DNA from: an uncultured Prevotella sp.
GTDB taxonomy: Bacteria > Bacteroidota > Bacteroidia > Bacteroidales > Bacteroidaceae
Direction of reading: 5' to 3'
DNA: 11,535 nt
NCBI GenBank assembly: GCA_937889855.1
Contig: CALBYK010000307.1
Coordinates: forward strand, 1-11,535
This document shows, in pieces, positions 1 through 7,324 of the stretch (its first letter is position 1; every line of letters starts with the position of its first letter). Made by a program: the position numbers and the translations under genes. The notes beneath the pieces are model-generated. The model did no database searches. It worked only from the letters and a program-made list of their open reading frames with translations, and was not told the origin of the DNA.

Positions 1-96
1 GAAGAACGTGATAAGAAGCATCATCATGTCCACCATAGGCGTGAAGTCCACGCGGGTGTTCATTTTTTTCTGTCTGCTTGCTTTTTTCTTTGCCAT
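1..96 (-). CDS. exbD: ExbD/TolR-family protein, second copy (partial, N-terminus only)
   Basis: The first 32 codons of a second ExbD-like protein are visible; the rest lies beyond the left edge. The N-terminus is short, basic and cytoplasmic (MAKKKASRQKK), followed by the family motif DFTPMVDMMMLLITFF at residues 17-32, which begins the single transmembrane helix. Asp23 aligns with the proton-carrying Asp of ExbD/TolR (Asp25 in E. coli ExbD). The ATG lies 3 bp after the stop codon of the upstream exbD, so the two are almost certainly translated from one mRNA. Two adjacent exbD genes after one exbB is a common arrangement in Bacteroidetes. The product should sit in the inner membrane with its C-terminal domain in the periplasm and work with ExbB to energise TonB. 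The family call is firm; length and completeness cannot be judged. Confidence 0.88.
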   Translation of the reverse strand, partial: MAKKKASRQKKMNTRVDFTPMVDMMMLLITFF

Positions 97-99
97 GTC

Positions 100-717
100 T
101 TAGTCCTCCGATGATTTAAGCGACGTAATCAGATAGTAGCGGTTCTCGCTCATATCCTGAAGCTCAGACATCATCTTCTTGATGACCTTGTACGGAGTAC
201 CGGCATCAGCCTTGATGGCGATTTTCATCTCTGAGCCATTGTTGTCGCGTGCTGTTTTAACCCAGTCCTGGAACTGACTCATCTTTTCGCCAGTTGCGGT
301 GCTGTCAGTAGGTATACCCTTGGCAGCCTGGTATTCATTCAATTTGTCACCCAGATTGAGAGCGCTGGTCAGCTCCTGCATGTCAACGCCGATAGACGCT
401 GCACCCTGAGCCGTCTCAAGTTGTTTCTTTGTGAGAGACAACTGATAGTTGCCAGCCATTGTCTCAACGAGCTCGCCCATCCTCTTAGGATTGTCCATTC
501 CTACGAAGACACGGCCTTCCTTATCGCAGAGGATAGTCAACACATTATTCTCCGGCACCTTGATTTCGGATACCGAGCCCGGGGTAACGACCTTCACTGC
601 CTCGTTCTTGACGAATGTTGATGTCAACATGAAGAACGTAAGCAAGAGGACCATCACGTCGGACATAGGAGTCATATCTATGAAGACGTCCGCTTTCTTA
701 ACTTTTACTTTACCCAT
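100..717 (-). CDS. exbD: Biopolymer transport protein ExbD/TolR family (first copy)
   Basis: A 205-residue inner-membrane protein of the ExbD/TolR family, a partner of ExbB in the proton-driven motor that energises TonB-dependent outer-membrane receptors. The short basic N-terminus (MGKVKVKK) is followed by IDMTPMSDVMVLLLTFFML at residues 13-31, the single transmembrane helix. Asp20 is in the position of the essential proton-binding Asp. The remaining ~165 residues should be periplasmic. The protein is longer than E. coli ExbD (~140 residues); the extra length is a polar, helix-prone insertion around residues 85-160, before a C-terminal part (IAIKADAGTPYKVIKKMMSE) that matches the usual periplasmic fold. 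It starts 30 bp downstream of exbB and ends 3 bp before the second exbD. ExbD and TolR cannot be told apart from sequence alone. No tonB gene is visible; it may lie beyond the left edge. Confidence 0.92.
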   Translation of the reverse strand: MGKVKVKKADVFIDMTPMSDVMVLLLTFFMLTSTFVKNEAVKVVTPGSVSEIKVPENNVLTILCDKEGRVFVGMDNPKRMGELVETMAGNYQLSLTKKQLETAQGAASIGVDMQELTSALNLGDKLNEYQAAKGIPTDSTATGEKMSQFQDWVKTARDNNGSEMKIAIKADAGTPYKVIKKMMSELQDMSENRYYLITSLKSSED

Positions 718-747
718 AATGATAAATGTTTTAAAGGGTTAGTAAAA

Positions 748-1587
748 TTAAGCCTCGTCTGCGTGGTTTGCTTCGTATGTCTGAGCAATAGTGTAACCTA
801 CTTCGTCGAGAGCGTATGTCAGCTTGTCGATCTTGTTAGAATAGTAGTTGTAAGAAACTACAGCGAACCAAGATGTCAAGATACCTGATGCGGTGTTAAC
901 GAGGGCCTCAGAAATACCTTCTGACAACTGGAGTGAGTCACCACCACCACCAGAAGCAAGAGCGGCGAATGAACGGATCATACCAACCACAGTACCGAAG
1001 AGGGCGGTAAGAGTACCGAGTGTTACGATAGTAGCAAGGATAGGCATGTTCATCTGGAGAGTAGGCATCTCGAGCTGAGTAGCCTCCTCATGAGCCTGCT
1101 GAATCTTGGCCACCTTAGCGGCACGCTTGAGGTTAGGAGTGTTCTCCATTTCCTTGTAAGCTGCGATAGAAGCACCAACAACGTTGGCAACACAACCCTG
1201 CTGCTTGTCGCAGATCAGCTGTGCCTTAGCCATGTCGCCGGCATTGATAGCCTGCTTTACGTTGATAACGAACTTACCGAGTGAGCTCTTGCCGAAAGCG
1301 GTACGGAGAGCGAAGAAGCGCTCGATAGAAAGAGCGATAACCGTGAAGAGCAATGTGATAATCACAGGAACGACGATACCACCTTTGTACACAGTACCAA
1401 GGAGGTTACCATCCTTTACTGCATTTGCAGGATCACCACCTACGAAGTTCTCCGGGTTTCCAAGAACGAACTTGAAGAAACATACAGCAAGTATGAAACA
1501 TACCACGATGATCCAAATTGCGTCTCTAACTCCCTGGAATCCAGAAGACTTTTTCTTCGGATTCGCTTTAGCTTGTGTAGTTGCCAT
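748..1587 (-). CDS. exbB: MotA/TolQ/ExbB proton-channel family protein
   Basis: A 279-residue polytopic inner-membrane protein that would form the pentameric proton channel around ExbD. Predicted membrane segments lie at about residues 22-42, 70-92, 180-202 and 228-250. The family core covers roughly 130-265. Its conserved GTLTALFGTVVGMIRSF (191-207) and the GISEALVNTASGILTSWFAV stretch (224-243) correspond to the two channel-lining helices; the Thr in NTASG (Thr232) occupies the place of the polar Thr of E. coli ExbB/TolQ. An extra hydrophobic segment precedes the usual three-helix core, giving four segments in all. It is the first gene of the exbB-exbD-exbD operon, preceded by a ~190 nt leader and a TAnnTTTG element at 1788-1795. 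ExbB is preferred to TolQ because of the paired exbD genes and the absence of tolA/tolB/pal nearby. Confidence 0.92.
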   Translation of the reverse strand: MATTQAKANPKKKSSGFQGVRDAIWIIVVCFILAVCFFKFVLGNPENFVGGDPANAVKDGNLLGTVYKGGIVVPVIITLLFTVIALSIERFFALRTAFGKSSLGKFVINVKQAINAGDMAKAQLICDKQQGCVANVVGASIAAYKEMENTPNLKRAAKVAKIQQAHEEATQLEMPTLQMNMPILATIVTLGTLTALFGTVVGMIRSFAALASGGGGDSLQLSEGISEALVNTASGILTSWFAVVSYNYYSNKIDKLTYALDEVGYTIAQTYEANHADEA

Positions 1588-1787
1588 AATTTTTTGTAGA
1601 ATTTAATAAGTTATTAATGGTTAAAAATTTATCCGTTGTTTGGGTTTTGGGTTGTCTTTAAGCGGTTCATTATGCGTCATTGCCTGCTATCAGCACGCTG
1701 TCATGCCGTGTTGTTTGAACATGGTGACACGAGCCAATACCCATGCGACAGATGGCATTAGTATGACGGTTTGCTATTTGTACTTGG
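1588..1787 (-). promoter_or_regulatory. Long leader of the exb operon with two short ORFs
   Basis: If transcription starts just downstream of the TAnnTTTG element at 1788-1795, exbB has an untranslated leader of about 190 nt. Within it lie two short ATG-started frames on the minus strand: 1758-1690 (22 residues, MPSVAWVLARVTMFKQHGMT then AC) and 1680-1621 (19 residues, MTHNEPLKDNPKPKQRINF). The second starts 9 bp after the first ends. Short inverted repeats are also present (for example TGTCA/TGACA and CGTGT/ACACG around 1697-1732), but no known riboswitch class was recognised. The frames are short enough to be chance. The extent of the leader is inferred from the promoter motif only. Confidence 0.35.
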
Positions 1788-1795
1788 CAAAGTTA
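1788..1795 (-). promoter_or_regulatory. Predicted promoter -7 element for the exb operon
   Basis: On the minus strand the sequence is TAACTTTG, a match to the Bacteroidetes -7 consensus TAnnTTTG recognised by the primary sigma factor. No convincing TTTG is seen 19-21 nt upstream, so the -33 element is weak or absent. It lies between the end of the aminotransferase gene and exbB, where an operon promoter would be expected. Confidence 0.5.
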
Positions 1796-1843
1796 GCAAA
1801 TAATGACAAATAATCGCATGAATATATGGCTTTTAACATATTT

Positions 1844-3037
1844 TTATTGCAGTTTGCCCAATGTTTCCTTGATTCTCCGCATTGCCTCGCGAATATTGTC
1901 ATCGCTTGTGGCATAGCTCATACGGAAACATTCGGGGTCGCCAAAGGCCTCGCCTCCCACCGTAGCCACATGTCCTTCTTCAAGAAGGTACATTGCGAGG
2001 TCGGTAGAATTGTTTATAGTGCGCTTGCCATCGGTCTTGCCGTAAAAGCTTGAGCACTTAGGGAATAGATAGAACGCGCCTTCAGGCTTGTTCACCTCAA
2101 GTCCTGGTATCTGCTTGGCGAGTTCCACGATTAGGTCGCGGCGGCGCTCAAAAGCCTTGCGCATTGTCTCCACACACTCCTGCGACATCGTATAGGCAGC
2201 CTCGGCAGCCTTTTGGCTAACAGAGCAAGGGCCAGAGGTGTACTGTCCCTGGAGTTTGTTGCACCCCTTTACAATCCACTCAGGAGCCGCGATGAATCCG
2301 ATGCGCCAACCTGTCATGGCATAGGCCTTTGACACCCCGTTGACGATGATTGAGCGTTCCTTCATTCCGGGAAACTGTGCGATGCTCTCGTGGCGTCCTA
2401 TATAATTAATGTGTTCATAAATTTCGTCGGCGAGCACGTACATGCCTTCATGGCGCTTTATGACTTCGGAAAGTCCGGCAAGTTCTTCCTTTGAATACAC
2501 GCTGCCGGTAGGATTGCTCGGCGAGCAAAGGATGAGCATGCGTGTCTTTGGGGTTATTGCGGCCTCAAGCTGCTCTGGCGTTATCTTGAAGTCCTGCTCG
2601 AAACCGGCATTAATAATTACCGGCGTGCCTCCGGCAAGTTTCACCATCTGCGGATAGCTCACCCAATAAGGAGCTGGTATGATCACCTCCTCACCGTCGT
2701 TGACAAGTGCCATCACCGTGTTGCAGACACTCTGCTTGGCTCCGTTGGACACGAGCACTTCTGAAGTTGTATAGTCGAGGTCGTTCTCGTTCTTCAGCTT
2801 TGCCACGATTGCCTTGCGCAAGTCCATGTAGCCAGGCACTGGCGAGTAGCGTGAGTAGTTCTCGTCGATAGCCTTCTTGGCTGCTTCTTTGATGTGGTCG
2901 GGAGTGTTGAAGTCGGGTTCTCCCACACTGAGGTTTATCACGTCTACACCCTGTGCCTTCATTTCGCTGCTCTTCTGCGACATGGCCAATGTTGCCGACG
3001 GGGCGAGACGATTGAGGCGATTTGATAATTCTGCCAT
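1844..3037 (-). CDS. aspC: Pyridoxal-phosphate-dependent aspartate aminotransferase (class I, subgroup Ib-like)
   Basis: A complete 397-residue fold-type I aminotransferase that should reversibly move the amino group between aspartate and 2-oxoglutarate in the cytoplasm. Visible PLP-site features are NGAKQ (98-102), the Asn of SPSNPTG (Asn175), Asp204 and Tyr207 in LADEIYEHI, and the Schiff-base lysine Lys237 in NGVSKAYAMTGWRIG. Arg372 in FRMSYATS is the expected carboxylate-binding arginine. N-terminal SVGEPDFNTP (37-46) and YSPVPGYMDLR (64-74) are typical of the subgroup Ib enzymes found in many bacteria. Substrate is assigned by family; close relatives can use prephenate or other amino acids, so aspartate specificity is not proven. 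It follows ribBA on the same strand after a 357 bp gap that contains a hairpin and its own TAnnTTTG element, so it is probably transcribed separately. Confidence 0.9.
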   Translation of the reverse strand: MAELSNRLNRLAPSATLAMSQKSSEMKAQGVDVINLSVGEPDFNTPDHIKEAAKKAIDENYSRYSPVPGYMDLRKAIVAKLKNENDLDYTTSEVLVSNGAKQSVCNTVMALVNDGEEVIIPAPYWVSYPQMVKLAGGTPVIINAGFEQDFKITPEQLEAAITPKTRMLILCSPSNPTGSVYSKEELAGLSEVIKRHEGMYVLADEIYEHINYIGRHESIAQFPGMKERSIIVNGVSKAYAMTGWRIGFIAAPEWIVKGCNKLQGQYTSGPCSVSQKAAEAAYTMSQECVETMRKAFERRRDLIVELAKQIPGLEVNKPEGAFYLFPKCSSFYGKTDGKRTINNSTDLAMYLLEEGHVATVGGEAFGDPECFRMSYATSDDNIREAMRRIKETLGKLQ

Positions 3038-3069
3038 AGTTTCTGGATTCTATCGTTTATTATTTGTTG

Positions 3070-3077
3070 CAAAAGTA
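3070..3077 (-). promoter_or_regulatory. Predicted promoter -7 element for the aspartate aminotransferase gene
   Basis: The minus strand reads TACTTTTG, an exact TAnnTTTG match, 32 bp before the ATG. A TTCG at 3101-3098, 20 nt upstream, may serve as a degenerate -33 (consensus TTTG). The short leader it implies (about 25 nt) is ordinary. Confidence 0.6.
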
Positions 3078-3394
3078 AACATAAAAATTGAGTTATGCGA
3101 ACATTTTCAATCTAAATGGCGGGTAAATGGATAAAAAATTTAAAAAACGGGCAATCGGCACAAACGTTTCAAATGGCAGACCCACCTTTTCGGGTAGCGC
3201 AAATACTAGTCCACAAGCATAATTGGCACTTATATATGCAAAAGACATGCCGTACATATAAGCAGAAGCCTATGGCTGTTCTCGATAAGACTGCGTATAG
3301 TTGTGGGTGTAAACTACAGAGAGGGTATGGCATCCTTGCCATACCCTCCCGCAAATGCATAAGAAAAAATATATTTGTGGATTACACGATGCCC
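3078..3394. other. Intergenic region between ribBA and the aminotransferase gene
   Basis: About 320 bp without a supportable gene. It holds the perfect hairpin at 3321-3348 (listed separately) and a weak ACCC/GGGT inverted repeat near 3180-3196. Open frames on both strands here (3116-3409 plus, 3169-3360 minus) have no recognisable protein character and overlap the hairpin, so they are not called. An isolated TATATTTG at 3370-3377 on the plus strand could be a promoter reading antisense into ribBA, but it has no -33 element and may be chance. Confidence 0.5.
3321..3348 (-). terminator. Perfect 12-bp hairpin downstream of ribBA, possible terminator without a U-tract
   Basis: The arms GAGGGTATGGCA (3321-3332) and TGCCATACCCTC (3337-3348) are perfectly complementary around a 4-nt loop. 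The hairpin lies 46 bp after the ribBA stop codon and upstream of the aminotransferase promoter, where a transcript end is expected. Neither strand has a T-run immediately after the stem (minus continues TCTGTAGTTT, plus continues CCGCAAATGC), so it is not a textbook intrinsic terminator. It could instead mark the 3' end of a processed transcript or be a small dispersed repeat. Confidence 0.45.
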
Positions 3395-4606
3395 TTATTT
3401 AAGGTGTAGCGTGTGCCCCATACGGTCGCGCTTTGTCTTGAGATAACGTTCGTTGTACTTGTTGGGAACCACCTCAATTGGGACATTCTCAACAATCTCA
3501 AGCCCATATGCCTCAAGTCCAACGCGTTTTGTCGGGTTGTTGGTAAGCAAGCGCATCTTGTGCACACCGAGATGGCGAAGCATCTGTGCACCACATCCAT
3601 AGTCGCGCTCATCGGGCTTGAAGCCAAGATGCGTGTTGGCGTCCACCGTGTCGTAGCCCTCTTCCTGTAGTTTGTACGCCTCTATCTTGTTCATTAGTCC
3701 GATGCCGCGTCCCTCCTGCTGCATATATATAAGCACGCCCTTGCCTTCCTTCTCTATAGTTTCCATGGCCTTATGGAGCTGCTGTCCGCAGTCGCAGCGT
3801 TTTGAGCCGAGGATGTCACCCGTGGCACACGACGAGTGCACACGTACAAGCACTGGCTCGTCCTCTTTCCACTCGCCCTTCACAAGCGCCATATGCTCAA
3901 GACCGTTACTCTGCTGGCGGAACGGGATAAGGCGGAAATGTCCCCATTCTGTAGGCATGTCAACTTCTTCGCCTACCTCAATAATCGATTCTTTCTTGAG
4001 CCGGTAGGCAATAAGGTCCTTTATCGTGATTATGCGCAGTCCCCAGTCCGTCGCCATCTTCTGCAGTTCAGGCATACGCGCCATCGTTCCATCCTCATTC
4101 ATTATCTCCATCAGCGCGCCGGCAGGATAAAGCCCGGCAAGACGGCAAAGGTCGACAGCCGCCTCTGTGTGTCCGCAACGGCGCAGCACGCCATTGTCCT
4201 GTGCATAGAGAGGGTTTATATGGCCAGGACGTCCGAAAGTCTGCGGGGTGGACGCAGGATCGGCAAGGGCCTGGATTGTGGCGGCACGGTCGTGTGCCGA
4301 CACGCCTGTTGTGCAGCCTTCAAGTTTGTCAACGGTTACTGTGAACGGTGTGCCGAGCATCGATGTGTTGTCACTAACCTGATGGGGCAGGTCGAGTTCC
4401 TCACATCTTGACAGCGTAATGGGCGCGCAAAGCACGCCACGCGCGTTCTTCAGCATGAAATTCACTTTCTCCGGGGTTATCTTCTCGGCAGCAATGATGA
4501 GGTCGCCCTCGTTCTCGCGGTCTTCATCGTCAACGACGATTACGAATTTTCCGTCCTTGAAATCCTTCACAGCATCCTCGATGCTACTAAGCTTGAACTC
4601 TTCCAT
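3395..4606 (-). CDS. ribBA: Bifunctional riboflavin synthesis protein RibBA (DHBP synthase / GTP cyclohydrolase II)
   Basis: A 403-residue fusion providing two entry reactions of riboflavin synthesis. The N-terminal half (about 1-203) is 3,4-dihydroxy-2-butanone-4-phosphate synthase, which acts on ribulose 5-phosphate: DDEDRENEGD (26-35), TTGVSAHDRAATI (99-111) and GHTEA (145-149) are present. The C-terminal half (about 207-400) is GTP cyclohydrolase II: the zinc ligands Cys260, Cys271 and Cys273 (CATGDILGSKRCDCG), QQEGRGIGL (296-304) and LLTNNPTK (353-360) are all intact. Both active sites therefore look functional. The gene begins 31 bp after the LptF/G-type permease stop, in a spacer made of repeated ACATA/ACATTA words with no TAnnTTTG, so it is probably cotranscribed with the permease. 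No FMN riboswitch was recognised upstream. Confidence 0.97.
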   Translation of the reverse strand: MEEFKLSSIEDAVKDFKDGKFVIVVDDEDRENEGDLIIAAEKITPEKVNFMLKNARGVLCAPITLSRCEELDLPHQVSDNTSMLGTPFTVTVDKLEGCTTGVSAHDRAATIQALADPASTPQTFGRPGHINPLYAQDNGVLRRCGHTEAAVDLCRLAGLYPAGALMEIMNEDGTMARMPELQKMATDWGLRIITIKDLIAYRLKKESIIEVGEEVDMPTEWGHFRLIPFRQQSNGLEHMALVKGEWKEDEPVLVRVHSSCATGDILGSKRCDCGQQLHKAMETIEKEGKGVLIYMQQEGRGIGLMNKIEAYKLQEEGYDTVDANTHLGFKPDERDYGCGAQMLRHLGVHKMRLLTNNPTKRVGLEAYGLEIVENVPIEVVPNKYNERYLKTKRDRMGHTLHLK

Positions 4607-4637
4607 TTGTATTATGTTTTATGTTATATGTTTAATG

Positions 4638-6572
4638 TTAATTTGCCGGGGTTACAATAGCGGCGCTTCTATGGCTAAGTATTATCTTTATTCTGCCCGT
4701 CACTATCTCGTTCTCCGTATTCACTGTGCGCAGGTCGCGCCACAGGCGCAGCCGGAAACGCCACATGCGGAAATACAGTACCAGACCGAACGGCACAATC
4801 ACGACTGAAAGCACATTGAGCCATCGGCGCTCGAAAGGTCGCGTGTGCGCCTTTACAGACATTATGGGATAAGCGCTGAGATGATTGACGATGACGCGGT
4901 CGCGTGAGTTGCTGAGGTCCTCGATGACAGCCTCAAGCTCGTCGTTGATGCGCTCTATGACATGGTCGGGTTCATATTTGAAGAACACGCGCACCCAATT
5001 GGGTGCATGGCGTAGGCGATGCGTGCGCGAATATCCCTCTATGTCAACCGTCATGCGGTTGAGCCGTTCAAGGTCGGACACATAGTCGGGGTCGTTTATC
5101 ACCACCTCCTTGCGATAGACGGGTCGTTTGACACGCAGCCCGAGAAACCTTCGCAGCAGGTCGGCATATAAGTCGGCATTGAACACAACCGAGTCGTTTG
5201 TCGCCTTATACGTGAAGAACACCGCCATCGGTATTAGCACAGCCGGGGCGAGCCCCTTGCCGAACCATATTGTCCACATTCCGCCACGCGCCATTCGGTA
5301 TCCGGAGTTGTCGAGTATATAATACACAATGAACACAAGCACGGATATCAGCACAGGCAGGCCCAATCCGCCCTTGCGTATTATGGCTCCGAGCGGTGCT
5401 CCGATGAAGAAGAATATCACACACGTCAGGGCGAGTGTTATCTTTGACACCCACTCTATCTTGTGTTGTCTTATGAGCCTGTCGCCATCGTTTGTGGCGA
5501 GCGACTTGAAGTCGAGGTCGTTCACGCGCGACTGCACCTTCTGCAAGGCAAAGTTTACGGCCGAGCGCTGCTCCTCTACAGAGAGCTTGGCGAACGCCGA
5601 GTCAACATCATAGGCCTTTGTGCCGGCAAGCCGCAAGGAGCGCAGCGAGTCGCGTTTCGACACACTTGGCAGATTGTAGGTTCTTATCATGTCCTCACGG
5701 TAGAACTCACGTCCGATTGAGTCGTACTGCTCGTTTAAAGAGTCGAGGTCGTGCGAGATTTTCGAGAAACTTTTCCCGCTAGCGTTGTTCGACATAGACG
5801 AGGCGTCGTTGAGGTTGAAGTCGCCGTCATAGTCGAGCACAATGCGCTTGCCTGCGAACGTCTCACGTCGGTAAGGCACTGACGCGCTGCCAGCCATCTC
5901 CTGCGACTGCATGTTCTCGAACCACTCCCCGCTCCATAGCGTCAGCAGCAGGTGCTTCTTCTCAGCTGTCGCCTGTAGCATTCCCGAGTCGGCAAGGATG
6001 ATGGCTTGGTCCTCATACGACCCCGTCATGCGGTATACCATTATGCCATACAGCTTGCCTGTCTTCAAGTCTTTCTTTTGGACATAAAGGTTTGAATTGG
6101 GCAAGCCGTCATAGAACACACCTTCAGGAATCTCAAGTTCCGGACTTTTCTGCTTCATTGACATCAGCATGAGTGCCATTTGCCTGTTTGCATTAGGACC
6201 TATGGTGTTTTGGAAATAGAGCGACACAAAGAATATGCCTATAGTAATGACTATCAGAGAGCGGAAAGCCTGCATCAGCGAGATGCCGGCCGCCTTAATG
6301 GCTGTCAGCTCCGAGCTCTCGCCCATATTGCCAAATGTTATGAGTGACGACAGAAGAATGGCGAGAGGCAGGGCTTGCGGCACGAGCATGAGCCCCATGT
6401 GCCAGAAGAATTCGGCAAGCACATCCATCGACAAACCTTTGCCAATGAGTTCGTCGATGTATCTCCAAAGGAACTGCATCATCAACACAAACTGGCAGAT
6501 GAAGAATGTTCCGATGAACAGAAGACCGAATTGCTTGGCTATGAATATATCTAATTTCTTTATTCGAGACAT
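4638..6572 (-). CDS. LptF/LptG-family (YjgP/YjgQ) lipopolysaccharide export permease
   Basis: A 644-residue inner-membrane permease of the LptF/LptG family, which with LptB and LptC extracts LPS from the inner membrane for transport to the outer membrane. Three membrane segments lie near the N-terminus (about 13-36, 53-80, 103-121), then a large periplasmic region with the beta-jellyroll (about 125-250), and three more segments (about 374-397, 403-421, 435-455). The FGNMGESSELTAIKAAGIS stretch (80-98) is the conserved family coupling region. Compared with E. coli LptF/LptG (~360 residues) it has a polar, helix-rich insertion at about 270-355 and a C-terminal extension of about 185 residues, including a further hydrophobic segment at 585-602 (LNVLSVVIVPFGLVLYF). 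Long forms are known in Bacteroidetes. LptF and LptG cannot be distinguished here. It lies upstream of ribBA, probably in one transcript. Confidence 0.9.
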   Translation of the reverse strand: MSRIKKLDIFIAKQFGLLFIGTFFICQFVLMMQFLWRYIDELIGKGLSMDVLAEFFWHMGLMLVPQALPLAILLSSLITFGNMGESSELTAIKAAGISLMQAFRSLIVITIGIFFVSLYFQNTIGPNANRQMALMLMSMKQKSPELEIPEGVFYDGLPNSNLYVQKKDLKTGKLYGIMVYRMTGSYEDQAIILADSGMLQATAEKKHLLLTLWSGEWFENMQSQEMAGSASVPYRRETFAGKRIVLDYDGDFNLNDASSMSNNASGKSFSKISHDLDSLNEQYDSIGREFYREDMIRTYNLPSVSKRDSLRSLRLAGTKAYDVDSAFAKLSVEEQRSAVNFALQKVQSRVNDLDFKSLATNDGDRLIRQHKIEWVSKITLALTCVIFFFIGAPLGAIIRKGGLGLPVLISVLVFIVYYILDNSGYRMARGGMWTIWFGKGLAPAVLIPMAVFFTYKATNDSVVFNADLYADLLRRFLGLRVKRPVYRKEVVINDPDYVSDLERLNRMTVDIEGYSRTHRLRHAPNWVRVFFKYEPDHVIERINDELEAVIEDLSNSRDRVIVNHLSAYPIMSVKAHTRPFERRWLNVLSVVIVPFGLVLYFRMWRFRLRLWRDLRTVNTENEIVTGRIKIILSHRSAAIVTPAN

Positions 6573-6659
6573 ACGTTTATACTATTTCCGCTTATACCTA
6601 TATATATAATGTGAATCCGCGTTGTTGCCGGCACATCAAGGCAAAGAGATATGTATTTG

Positions 6660-6667
6660 CAAAATTA
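6660..6667 (-). promoter_or_regulatory. Predicted promoter -7 element for the permease-ribBA unit
   Basis: Minus strand TAATTTTG matches TAnnTTTG, 87 bp before the permease ATG. A TTG at 6693-6691 lies 23 nt upstream, a little farther than usual, so the -33 assignment is uncertain. It separates this unit from the START-like gene 171 bp upstream. Confidence 0.5.
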
Positions 6668-6743
6668 GTATAAAAATTCCACAAACTCTGCAATTTAATG
6701 TTTTTTGTAGCACCATTACCTAATAGTAATGATTATTGGCATG

Positions 6744-7139
6744 TCACACCCCGCTCCTCACTCGCAGTTTATCAAAGTTGTGCTTCCACGCGCTCTGGAG
6801 CCAGTCTGAATCGTCCTCCGTGGCAAAGTCGGTTATATGGAGCGTGATTTCCTCCGAGAGAGAGCTTCGCTCCATTCTTATCTCCACATACGACTCGTCA
6901 TCCTCATCGTCCCAACGCCAGCGTATGCGTCCAAAGCGCTCAAGGTTGAGAAGTGTAGCCTGGCGTGTCTCATGATGACGCCACTCGTCGCCCCACGCGA
7001 ACGTGAGCTTGCCACCGGCAAGCACCACACTATCGGCAATCCACAGTGAAAGTCCGTCGGGCGTGCCAATGAGCTGCCATACTATCTTGCGTGAGGTAGA
7101 GTTCAAAGGGTGCTCAATTTCAAATTTCATCGTTTTCAT
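6744..7139 (-). CDS. Small START-like (SRPBCC/AHSA1-type) domain protein
   Basis: A 131-residue soluble protein that resembles the small START-like proteins conserved in Bacteroidetes. Visible family features are an N-terminal strand (MKFEIEHPLN), a helix ending in TPDGLSLWIADSV (26-38), FAWGDEW (47-53), a strand FGRIRWRWDDEDDESYVEIR (69-88), the conserved ITLHITDFATEDD (98-110) and a C-terminal helix with SAWKHNFDKLR (116-126). These are the pieces of a helix-grip fold, which usually forms a hydrophobic ligand cavity. No ligand or catalytic role can be assigned. A second in-frame ATG three codons in (7130) would begin exactly at the family's usual MKFEIEH-like start and is an alternative. 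It is first on the minus strand after the strand switch, with a TAnnTTTG at 7215-7222, and lies upstream of the LptF/G permease. Confidence 0.75.
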   Translation of the reverse strand: MKTMKFEIEHPLNSTSRKIVWQLIGTPDGLSLWIADSVVLAGGKLTFAWGDEWRHHETRQATLLNLERFGRIRWRWDDEDDESYVEIRMERSSLSEEITLHITDFATEDDSDWLQSAWKHNFDKLRVRSGV

Positions 7140-7214
7140 GCTGCATTTATGTTTTTTTGCTTCTGTTTGCCTAAACCAGCCATTGAACGGGGCTATTGAG
7201 GCTATTTACGCATG

Positions 7215-7222
7215 CAAAGATA
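7215..7222 (-). promoter_or_regulatory. Predicted promoter -7 element for the START-like gene
   Basis: Minus strand TATCTTTG matches TAnnTTTG, 76 bp before the ATG at 7139. No clear TTTG lies 19-21 nt upstream. It is divergent from the tRNA promoter at 7264-7293. Confidence 0.5.
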
Positions 7223-7263
7223 CGTTTTTTCACACACAAAATTAAAAAAACGCTCAAAAAGTT

Positions 7264-7293
7264 TTGGAGATAAGCAAAAAAGTATTACCTTTG
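7264..7293 (+). promoter_or_regulatory. Predicted promoter of the tRNA gene
   Basis: TTG at 7264-7266 and TACCTTTG at 7286-7293 are separated by 19 nt, a good match to the Bacteroidetes -33/-7 consensus (TTG, 19-21 nt, TAnnTTTG). Transcription would begin near 7300, about 25 nt before the mature tRNA 5' end. Confidence 0.75.
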
Positions 7294-7324
7294 CACCCGC
7301 AATCAAGAACGATAGCAAAATGAT

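Noticed and set aside
3116..3409. A 97-codon plus-strand frame in the ribBA-aminotransferase gap, and a 63-codon minus-strand frame inside it.
   Set aside because: Both cross the perfect hairpin, the plus-strand one runs into the end of ribBA antisense, and neither looks like a protein family.
3836..4411. A 191-codon plus-strand frame inside ribBA.
   Set aside because: It is a shadow of ribBA, whose two catalytic domains are complete on the minus strand.
3395..4606. An FMN riboswitch expected near ribBA.
   Set aside because: The 31-bp upstream spacer is too short, and no RFN-like conserved segments are seen upstream of the permease.
6714..6731. Hairpin CATTAC/GTAATG between the START-like gene and the permease as a terminator.
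   Set aside because: The stem is only 6 bp, weak, and not followed by a T-run on the minus strand.
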